Source: Corythucha ciliata
Lineage: Eukaryota > Arthropoda > Insecta > Hemiptera > Tingidae
Direction: 5' to 3'
Length of the DNA stretch: 64,000 bases
Assembly (NCBI GenBank): GCA_038030265.1
Contig: CM075939.1
Location: 21,185,253 to 21,249,252, forward strand
In this document: in pieces, positions 46,429 to 64,000 of the stretch
Layout: each line of letters starts with the position of its first letter
Numbering within the stretch: the first letter of the stretch is position 1
Made by a program: the position numbers and the translations under genes
The notes under the pieces: generated by a model
What the model was told of the DNA's origin: nothing
The model's database searches: none
The model's input: the letters and a program-made list of their open reading frames with translations, nothing else

Positions 46429-46646
46429 ACGTAGACTTACCCGTAAGCTTGCTCAGAGAAAAAACTGCGCACTTCTGGATGAGAGCAGGAGATTCTGCTT
46501 CGTTAAGGCTGAATATTTATCATTCAAGTCCTCAAGAAGAAGAATTGGAAGTCCTCAAAAGAGATGGTCGGCATCCATTTCACCTAAAAGAAGTCCAGCA
46601 GCTGCTACTCTATGCGGTAGCCAATGAGCGGATGTCCTGCCCATAA
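46429..46646 (+). CDS. unrecognised candidate terminal exon
   Basis: A possible splice acceptor (ggctttttaatttcag, ending 46428) is followed by an open frame to a TAA at 46644-46646. It reads about 72 residues, including DLPVSLLREKTAHFWMRAGD and LKRDGRHPFHLKEVQQLLLY. Composition is protein-like, unlike neighbouring repeat frames, but I do not recognise a family. No upstream exon or start codon can be assigned, so it could be a pseudogene fragment or chance. Confidence 0.22.
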
Positions 46647-48843
46647 CTGCCCCCTCACGTAGGATGATTCCCATAACGGAATAATCATCGTGGAACATCG
46701 ACCTCGATAAGCAATTGCCGACGACCCCTTATGAGGGCGTTTTTGGCTGGGGATGGTTAGAAAGGACCCGAGAATCACCTTCTAAAGCTCACGGTGGGTT
46801 AGGCAAAATTGGCCAAAAATTTAAAATTGAAAGGAAGGAATCGCACATCCATGGGGGTTTCTTGCTCCTGGGTTTCTTGTTCTCTCGTTTCTTTCTTGAC
46901 TCTACAAGTCTTGTAGGAAGTTGGCCTAGACTTGCCTGTTCAGCTTGCTCACAGAAAGCAACTGTGCACCCATACTTTGATAGGTCCACCCTGAGTCAAG
47001 AAAAATCACACAAAACAAACGAAATCAGCCACAACGTGCCATTTTCGGAGGCGCCAACGATCCCTAAAAAAGACGTTTTTGTCTGGGGCTGCGGTGAAAC
47101 TGGACCTGAAAATCGCACATTTGAGCCCTTGGTGGATACACTGTAGGCAAAGATAGCCAACACTTCAAATTGAATATTCAGCCAGGATGCTTTCAAACCC
47201 GGATATTTAACTCCCAATGTTGCAATAAAAAAGCACTAAAAAGAATCACTAAAAAGAAGCACAGAAACTTGCAATTTAGAGAAAATTAAGACCATCAGAA
47301 ACAAGCAATTTCGTGTCTGTGTCCCTCAAGCGGTTACCAAATCTCCTTTTCACGATCCTACGTCAACGAGAATGAAGTCTACATCGACCTCACTTTTCCA
47401 ACTTTAATCTTTTTGGGGGCCCATTCGGGTTTCAGACCCAGGCACGCTGGCTTGCCTCAAAACCGAGTCAGAGAGGACCCGGTTCACGAGGGCTGAAGAG
47501 AAACCGTAAGGGCAAAACAGGACTGGATGCCACTGCCCAGTTCAACCATCAACACGGCTCACTCGGTTTTGCCAACGTTGGATCGAGAGCTGGGGCCGGG
47601 GGCCCAAGTTCGTATAGTGCAGGTGTAATTTTCTTGTAAAAGGATCCTTTTGAATGAAATTATGTATTGGACATTTCATGAAGTGCGTATAAATTCTGAA
47701 TCTGATGATGACGGTCACAAGTGTATTTGCATGATGGGTGTGACAGAATCATTCATTATAGAGCCTACAGAATTTTCTGGTTTAAAATACGTAATATCAA
47801 CATCAGACTTCTGCAGGCAAATGTTTTTCGGCTCAAAAAGGATAATACATATATTTGCACTTTTCGCATTATACCTGTCCTTACACAATGCCAATTTTCC
47901 AATGAGGTCAACTCATTATAAAAACTAATTAACACCGCGTGTGTTATATTTATTCCAATTAGCGACCTCACTCATCGATTGTATAACAATATATGAGTGC
48001 GATGGGAACAATGGCGAGAGGTACTAGAGGCGTTAACTATATAGCTCCTCGGCCTTGCCTTGATTTCGCCGAACTAGATAACTTTAAAAACTAATTTGGC
48101 AGTTTAAAAAAAAATTACGTTTAAAAAAATATATTAAATCAACAATTTGAGAAAGTGTGATAAAAATGGAATAAAATTAAATATTCCAACCCTCGTGTAC
48201 AATGAAGAGTTCATAGTGAAAGTACAGCAAAAAAAGTTCAGAGGTTGTTCAAGGAAGAAGGTAGTGTTTTTGAAAGGTGGAAAGGGGTTGCGATGTCGAT
48301 AGAAAGAAAGAAAGAGGGAGAATATAAAGAATCATGGAATTATGTTTGCAAGTTAACGTAAAAGGGGACACAAATATGGTTAGCAGATATAAAAGGAGTT
48401 TAGGTGGCGAAGAGGGATGAGGGGAGTGACATGTTCATTACACAGAAGCTAACAATCCACTGTCAATTTATTCTTCCAATGGAACAAAGACATCAAGCTC
48501 AGGAGGATGGGTGAGAGGGTGTAGTGTAGTGAATCTCCCGATAATTAAGGGCGAAAAAGGAAATTTATAGGATCGACTCAGAGAGGGATATAGTATGGGG
48601 GGTCATAGTGAGGCGGAGTCTACGAGGGAGGCGTGGCCGCATCTGAGGTAATGTGATGGGGGAGTTTGGTGGAACTGGTTAGAGTCGAGCTAGTTAGGAT
48701 TGTCAGTTCGATTTTAGTTGCGCTCGAAGGCAGTGAATAATTTTCCATGGTAGAAATTTTAGTGATTATGATCTCTGTGTTCACATCGTGTCGGGGATAA
48801 CTTTTTTCTCAGGGAAATTTAGGATTCAAATAAACTTGACTAT
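46647..48843. other. interval upstream of Msx
   Basis: Family B-like inverted units at 47150-47310, a moderately GC-rich block at 47330-47620 and otherwise A+T-rich DNA. The last 600 bp before the Msx start are purine-rich (gaaagaaagaaagagggag near 48303, agagggatatag near 48580). The Msx promoter and 5' UTR are expected here, but I cannot place a TATA box or initiator with confidence. An in-frame TAG at 48820-48822 precedes the start codon. Confidence 0.4.
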
Positions 48844-58211
<9,368 letters not shown>

Positions 58212-58575
58212 TCTCTGCCGCCTCTTAACGTACAACAAAAACAAAATCGACGCTTTAAAATTTCGCAATCATAACTGAATTCAAAAAGCGCGAAATTATT
58301 TTGTTTGCCTACACCCTCTTACAATTTGACCAAAGGCTCATTTTAATTTATTTCCAAAACTTTGTTCCTCCTAATTTCCTGTTTTATAAGAATTTGTATA
58401 GACTGATGTATATTGTTTATTTATTTTTTTTTTGTACATACAATTCTCCTGTTGTGATGTGAGCGCCCTCCTCCTCTTCCAATGTAAATAACTCGGAAAC
58501 TGTACATCATTTTAGTGACATGCCTGTATAATAGAAATCGTGTAATTTAAATGTATATTAAATGTTGCAATAATC
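58212..58575 (+). promoter_or_regulatory. Msx: Msx 3' UTR with Pumilio-type elements and poly-A signal
   Basis: The region after the stop is A+T-rich. Two copies of the Pumilio consensus TGTANATA occur: TGTACATA at 58433-58440 and TGTAAATA at 58483-58490. A variant polyadenylation signal ATTAAA lies at 58557-58562. The end of the transcript is inferred to fall shortly after, before the poly-T at 58744. Confidence 0.55.
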
Positions 58576-58741
58576 CTTCATTCATTCATTTTTTTCTTCT
58601 ATCCTCCTTCTTTTTTTTAACGTTATCCCTCCAATTAGAATAATGTTGACACTGATAGAACATAATTTTCCTTTAAAACAATTTTTGGTCGTCTTGGGCG
58701 TCTTTCCCGTCAGTCTCGCTTCAGTATTCATTATTTTCTCT

Positions 58742-58774
<33 letters not shown>

Positions 58775-59763
58775 CCTGTCGAAAACAAATTTAGAAAAGG
58801 TGTCAAGCAAAAGTGGCGCCTAGGGATGTAGTCACGGAGGAAGGTTGAGATACCTGGAGCTTTATTGATCGGACAATAGAGCACTTACTCGGATGACCAA
58901 TTGTCATGAAGGGCATCCAACATTTTTTTCATTCTTTTTTTTTATTCTTCTTGGTGTGGGCTAGGTTGGTTATTATGGTGAATGGGTAGAGAGGGCCGCG
59001 TGAAGAAAATTGCTGGGGGGGGGGGGGAAGATCACTCAATTGTGTACAAAAGACCACCTTTGAAGACTTAAACGGTGTCATGCTCGTCTATGATCTTTCA
59101 ATATCGAACCATTACTGCACGTGAGCAATCGAAGTGCGGGAGCTATATCTATGATTGCTCAATTAAGGATCGAACGAAGAGGGTATAGGGCGATGAGAGT
59201 CGGGGGAGTTTGGGACAGATGGGTAAGTATCTTTGGGGGCCAGTTATATCTGATTTTCGTGTCAATAATAAAAACTTAATGCCAGCCTCTATTCCATCTG
59301 CTCTCAGATGTTTCTTTTTTTTCTGTTATTACTGCACCCCTGCTAATAATCGGTCCAATCAGTTGACTCATGCATCGGATAATCGGATAGAACAAACGTA
59401 TATTCTTGCAGGCTGCAGGTCGGAACCGGAGTTTACCTTAAACCTGCTGATGCCAGCAAAGAAGTTTTCTTTTTTCTTCGAGTAATGAGCGTATATGGGT
59501 ATCGCGGCATCCTAGTGATTTTTATAGAACCTCGAGCTCGAGAAATTGTCAGGCTCGGCTGAGCCTCTGCCATCCAGTTTTTCTCCCTTTGGATTAGGTA
59601 CTAAAAATACTAAATGATTTGGGGTTAAATTTGTTAGCTCAGCTTAGTATTAATCGGAACTTTAAAGCCATTTGGTCGTCATGAGACGAAAAGCGAAGAA
59701 AATAAGAATTAGCGAAAGGAAAAACCGGAAAAATGGCTTTAATTTCGAGGTTTCAACACGATA
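58576..59763. other. gene-free interval downstream of Msx
   Basis: Poly-T of 31 nt at 58744-58774 and a G-run at 59014-59027. No recognisable gene. Confidence 0.4.
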
Positions 59764-59908
59764 TTAGAGACTTTTAGCAACACCCCCGACGCTAACGCAA
59801 ACGATAAATCAGTATAGTTGCTTGGTTACGAAAAATTTGATTGGTTGAAATTTTAAAATAAAGTTTCCGGAGGATTTAACGGGAGAGTGCTAAAACTCAC
59901 TATTATGT
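59764..59908. repeat. MITE, family 2 (intact copy)
   Basis: ttagagacttttagcaacac at 59764 through gataaatcagtatagttgct, gtttccggaggatttaacgg and ends gtgctaaaactcactatta. The ends pair weakly (agnnacttttagcac). A second copy at 62187-62830 shares the same left and right halves. Confidence 0.8.
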
Positions 59909-60859
59909 CTTCTTCGAGGCAAATTAAATGGCGGAAGACGTAAAACTTTCATAGATTAATGGTGAATTTTACTACCTATGGCGTTAGGTTGGAGTTAACA
60001 AACCCTAATATTGTTTATATAAAATGTGACGCATTTTTTCAGTTAACGTAACTCGGTGAAATCCACCATAAGAGTATTAGGACCATGTGTTCATCAGGTA
60101 AACTTTCAGCCGTAATAAGAAAAGGAGAAACCCACCAACGGTTGAGTCGAGAAAGGGCACAGTATGTGGCCTCAGTCAGTAGGTATATACAGTCATATAC
60201 TATAAACCATACAAATAATAAACTATGTCTTTCATACATCACATTTTTTGCAGTAATCATAATAATAATACCATACTGAAAAATTGAGCACTTTAAACAT
60301 TATATTTAGATATAAAAATATAAAGTAATCATCACTGGCAAGTCCCAATCTGGAGATTGGGTGTGGCCGAGATCAGCTAACATTACTAAAGTGAAGGCAC
60401 TGGCTGCTTGGCGCACGTAAAATCAGCCTACATCTACTTAATTCTGGTCAAAGATCCCCTCGTCTTCACGAACCACTGCAATTATACCGCCTCGTGGCTT
60501 TGGCATCGGCTTCAGCAAGGTCCTTCATGGCATGGTTCGCCGGGTCAGGTCGAGAAGCGACCGGGCTAACGCGAGAGCCTGAACTGAATAGCTCTGTGGG
60601 CCCTGCGTGAAAATACGAGACTGGAAACAGAGACTATACCGCACTCCATGCAAATTATGCGACAAATTCAACTCTGTTAATCTGGTTCACGTTCACCTTT
60701 GTGCCCACGCCTAACGTCTTTAACCCATTTGACGATTTTCCTGTGGACACATGCCGTGCAATCGGTAGGACAGGCCGAATGTGTCCTGGGTGCGGGAAAA
60801 TTGAATACGAACTTCATCAAATGTGGGCCATTGACATGGAGCAGGTTTCTCTCTCCCCA
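59909..60859. other. unassigned interval
   Basis: Short open frames only. The block 60330-60630 is less A+T-rich (tggcatcggcttcagcaagg, gtcgagaagcgaccgggc) and may be an old repeat, but I cannot name it. Confidence 0.35.
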
Positions 60860-61280
60860 GAACAACCGAATTCGCAGGGTTTCATTCTTTAAAAAGCCAA
60901 ACAAAAAAAACAATTTGTTGGGTACGTCTCACCATAATAAAATTTAAAAATGCACAGGCTTTCAGTCTTTCACCTCCTCACACTAATACAGCGCTACCGC
61001 GAGTTTCGGTGGCTAAAAAGCCAATACTTCTGGTTTCGATCACAAAAAGCAATTTCGTGGCGTTTGATTGTATAGTATATAGAATAGTACCTATATTACG
61101 ATACAAGTGCGGAAAATGACTCATTCCGCACGAGTACGATGAATTGCCGACACGAGACGTAGTCGAATGGTGGCACATAGTACGAGCTTCGGAATGAGCG
61201 GATTCCGCTCGAGTATCGTACGCTATTTTCTCTACACATACGCTCTTCCAAAGTCCAAAAAGCGTCATTTCATAAGTGAA
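60860..61280 (-). repeat. family C repeats, inverted, with a dispersed element inside
   Basis: cgcagggtttcattctttaa near 60872, gcgagtttcggtggctaaaa near 60997 and gcaatttcgtggcgtttga near 61049 are family C words. They are interrupted by a segment at about 61090-61250 that resembles 61735-61860. Confidence 0.55.
61100..61220. repeat. dispersed repeat, copy 1
   Basis: acaagtgcggaaaatgactc, then a cgtgcgag-like word, then cgagacgtagtcgaatg and cggaatgagcg. The same order with substitutions is found at 61735-61860. Confidence 0.55.
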
Positions 61281-61734
61281 GCCACAACGAACAATTTATG
61301 GAAAAACGACTAACTAAGTCTGGAGTTGAGCCGGCGTACAAAAACAAGTCATTGTTCTCTGCAGATCTGCACACAACCTGGAAAATAATGATTCAAAAAT
61401 ATAACAGCAAATATACGAAATTATGAACATTAGTTTAAAATAATTATTCGACTTCACATCCCTCACGAAAAGACGCAAAGAAATCCGGGTCAAAGTAATG
61501 AAGTACTTGAGAACACAAGAAGTGGAGAAATATAACCTACTGAGTGGGTAAATAACCGCTCATATCGAGTTTACCCGCTTCGAATGGAATGGGAGCCGTC
61601 AAATTTTTGAAATCGGGTTGGGCACGCCGTGCGAGAATAAAATTCATTCTCGCATTGTGCGGAATAGGGTCTATTACTAAACGCAAAAGGGCCATTGAGC
61701 ATGCGGAATTAAGGCATTCTAGGGTATGTGTAGA

Positions 61735-61860
61735 GAATACTACATTTCATAACAAGTGCGGAAAGAATGAAATATCGTGCGAGATCGTCGTTTGTTAGGC
61801 GAACGAGACGTGGTCGAGTGAGTCTATTACTCGAGCACATGATAGTTATTCTTTCCAACG
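61735..61860. repeat. dispersed repeat, copy 2
   Basis: aacaagtgcggaaagaatg, cgtgcgagatcg, cgagacgtggtcgagtgag. Related to 61100-61220. No coding content recognised. Confidence 0.55.
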
Positions 61861-62186
61861 AGTCATGAACGACTTTTTTCACGCTACACAAAACGGAAAA
61901 GACAAAGCAAGCGAAATTGCTTTTGTATAGTGAGAAATACAAGCGTCACCCGAGCATTGCTTCTCGGCGAGAGAAATTACTTTTGCGCATGTCCAGCGTG
62001 TAAAGTTCGAGTTTACAGGCAAAAAAACAACTGCAGGAAGTCGAGAGATATTCACACCAGTGATGTAAGAACTTAAACTCACTGAAAAGAAGTGGCGTAA
62101 AATTTTATCTCTCTGAACAGTGGAAGACGGGGGTGAGTCGTAACTAGGCAACCTGACGTAACTCTAACTAGGCTTCTACTTTATAA

Positions 62187-62830
62187 TTAGAGACTTTCAG
62201 CAACACCGCCGCTAACGCTAACGCAAACGATAGATCAGTCGTTCCTCCTGAAACCAAAACATCGATATGCGATATATATCGAACATAAAACATCGATAGT
62301 CATCGATATATCGAGCAAAACTTTATGTTTTTATGTAGGAGCAGTTATCAATAATCAACTCAAATGGAAGAAAAACAGGAACATATGAATTTATTATTTT
62401 TTTTTTTTATAGCACACACATTTTTTTAAACCTCAAAGAATAATTCGTCCAGGTCTTTCAAAAAAACCAAGTGGGCCATGATGTCACCCTTCAATCGGTT
62501 CCTCTGCTGGGTTAGGATTAACCCTGCTTTGGAAAAAAGACGCTCTGACGGAACCGACGTAGCCATGATTGGCGCGTACTGTCGAGCAACGGTAGTGAGA
62601 ACTGGATCTTCTTTTGGTTGAATTAATTTTTATTTATTTATTTATTTACATACTTACTGTTTGTTTGATGTATTTTAAAAGGAAAAAATTTCGGTTCACT
62701 TAATAATTCCATTCTAGATCGAAAAACGATATTATCGTTCAAAAACGTTACGAAACATCTGATTGGTTGACGTTTGAAAATAAAGTTTCCGGAGGATTTG
62801 ACGGGAGAGTGCTAAAACTCACTATTATGT
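62187..62830. repeat. MITE, family 2 (copy split by an insertion)
   Basis: The left half (ttagagactttcagcaacac to gatagatcagt) ends near 62243. The right half (gttacgaaacatctgattgg to gctaaaactcactattatgt) resumes near 62745. About 500 bp containing a hAT transposase remnant separates the two halves, which are continuous at 59764-59908. Confidence 0.8.
62426..62632 (-). pseudogene. hAT transposase C-terminal (dimerisation) fragment
   Basis: On the minus strand the frame reads QYAPIMATSVPSERLFSKAG LILTQQRNRL KGDIMAHLVFLKDL, ending FFEV-stop at 62426-62428. The block P-S-E-R-x-F-S-x-A-G ... R-N-R-L ... x-x-L-x-F-L is the conserved hAT-family C-terminal dimerisation domain, which forms the transposase multimer. 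Only about 65 codons remain, too short for the catalytic DDE region. It lies inside the sequence that splits the MITE family 2 copy, next to a T-run (62397-62409). Confidence 0.88.
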
Positions 62831-63060
62831 AGTTGACCGAACGCTATCAATTGCACAAGAATGAAAATTGACTCTGTTTTTATTCCTATTCTTATTTTCT
62901 CTTTACTATTATTCTTATGTCAAAATCTGGGTAGCTAGCCCAAGAAAGCTGGGTAGCGAATAATAGTGTACACAACTCTTGAGGGAGTAGAATTGCCTCG
63001 CTCATTTTTTTCAGCTCACTCGGCTGCGCCTCGTGAGCCAAACAAATCTCGCGTGCAAAA
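62831..63060. other. unassigned short interval
   Basis: A+T-rich with an aaagctgggtagc direct repeat of short words near 62927-62958. Nothing else is recognised. Confidence 0.3.
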
Positions 63061-63500
63061 TTCAACATCCCTCACACGTAGTGTACTATACTATTACTCA
63101 CCAGGAAAGCAATATTTCCCTCGCTATGAAAGCAATTTAGTCCGCTAGGAATAGAAAAGCGATTTCGGGCACTAAAAAATTCCATTCGCAAGTTTTCCTC
63201 GATTTCGGGGGTTCTGCACCCAAAAGGCAATTTTACTTTATTAATAAAAATCCAATTTCGCTATTGCTTTCTGTAAAAGCTGTAAAAGCGCACCCAATCG
63301 CTAAAGAACCAATTTTGTGGATTATGCTCCCAAAAAATCTATTTCTCGGGTTTCCCCTCTAAAAAAAAAATATCGCTGGCTTAGCTGCAGTAGCTATAAT
63401 ACGGTTTTCCTTCACTAAAATTACAACTTCACTTTGCGAAAAAAGAAGTTTCGTGGGTTTCTGGACGCTGAGAAAAAGATATCGTGCGTGTGCGAGAATT
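63060..63500 (-). repeat. family C repeats, inverted
   Basis: gcgatttcgggcactaaaaaa-type units near 63159, caatttcgctattgctttct near 63252, ccaattttgtggattatgctcc near 63310 and aagtttcgtgggtttctgga near 63446 repeat at 30-45 bp. Confidence 0.65.
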
Positions 63501-64000
63501 TTCCGGTATGGACGGCAGTCACTCGAGTGACTGCCCCGAGGTCCAAGAAAGAGCCTCGACCCTATAGCGAACCTCAATGGGCCGCTCTGAGGGACCATGA
63601 AAATCGATCAGTTTCGTGATAGTGCGTAAAAAGGTCGTTTTTATCCCCTGTAAGGGACGCTGTCGCTTTTGAGGCGGTGGTTTTAGGTGCTTTTTATCGT
63701 GCCTGGCTACATTTCGGGATTTAATATTGTCTTGGGGGCACGGGAATCCGAAAACCAAAACAGGTCTTCCATAAAAAAAAAAGCCATTGACCTGGCTGTC
63801 CTCTTCTGGCACAATGGCTGGCGTCGCCTTTGGTAATCATATTAATGATTAGAAAAGCCTGCAATTAATCCTGAAGTCCCCGCACGAAAAACTGCTCTTA
63901 TCATCTGACAAGCCCCTGGGGATAGTTTGGTAACAAACTGAGCCTTTAAAATACTGCCAATTTTTCCCTCCTTATTGAATAATAGGAAAGAGAAACGACC
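63501..64000. other. unassigned right edge
   Basis: A perfect hairpin gcagtcactcgagtgactgc at 63514-63533 is a small palindrome. No gene is recognised up to the window end. Confidence 0.4.

Noticed and set aside
63514..63533. Perfect 20-nt palindrome as a terminator or operator
   Set aside because: No associated gene or T-run in the right place; an isolated short palindrome is expected by chance in 64 kb of repeat-rich DNA.

Overview
This is a window of an animal (arthropod-type) nuclear genome: about 60% A+T, spliced genes, many poly-T/poly-A tracts, LINE, Helitron, hAT and SINE remnants, and numerous foldback (MITE-like) elements. Nothing bacterial or organellar is visible. The exact species cannot be read from the sequence. 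The repeat style loosely suggests an insect such as a hemipteran, but that is a weak impression.  The only gene I can name with confidence is an Msx-class homeobox gene (ortholog of Drosophila Drop/muscle segment homeobox and vertebrate MSX) on the + strand. It has three coding exons at 48844-49390, 56892-57079 and 57756-58211. They join in frame to 396 residues, with an N-terminal EH1 (Groucho-binding) motif, an alanine tract, a complete Msx homeodomain split by an intron at the 44/45 position, and a His/Pro/Gly-rich tail. Two short candidate exons (15885-16205 and 46429-46646) are unrecognised and weakly supported.  Layout. 1-4.5 kb: a foldback element, a 1.7 kb perfectly placed tandem segmental duplication (1034-2751 / 2752-4454) and another foldback. 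4.6-20 kb: gene-poor DNA with short tandem duplications, microsatellites and patches of degenerate ~30-bp repeats. 19.6-25.3 kb and 31.0-34.8 kb: long arrays of degenerate ~29-31 bp repeats in three sequence families, with higher-order structure and opposite-facing arms around 24.0 kb. 30-45.6 kb: transposon graveyard, with a decayed LINE reverse transcriptase (30.7 kb), a LINE C-terminal remnant (35.5-36.6 kb), a jockey-like LINE with poly-A tail (40.3-41.8 kb), an internally deleted Helitron (42.1-43.6 kb), a 5'-truncated LINE with intact target-site duplication (43.9-44.6 kb) and two MITEs. 45.6-48.8 kb: mostly unassigned. 48.8-58.6 kb: Msx, whose 7.5 kb first intron carries three MITEs, repeat patches and a tRNA-derived SINE. 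58.6-64 kb: unassigned sequence, a MITE family with one copy split by a hAT fragment, and repeat patches.  The most unusual signal is the repeat system: three families with ~29-31 bp units that differ in most of the unit but share a CGCGAA(A)TT(A)GC-type anchor. By eye they cover roughly 15 kb (about a fifth) of the window, occur in both orientations, and show a second level of organisation from recurring GC-rich spacer units. I found no protein or RNA gene tied to them, so any function is conjecture.
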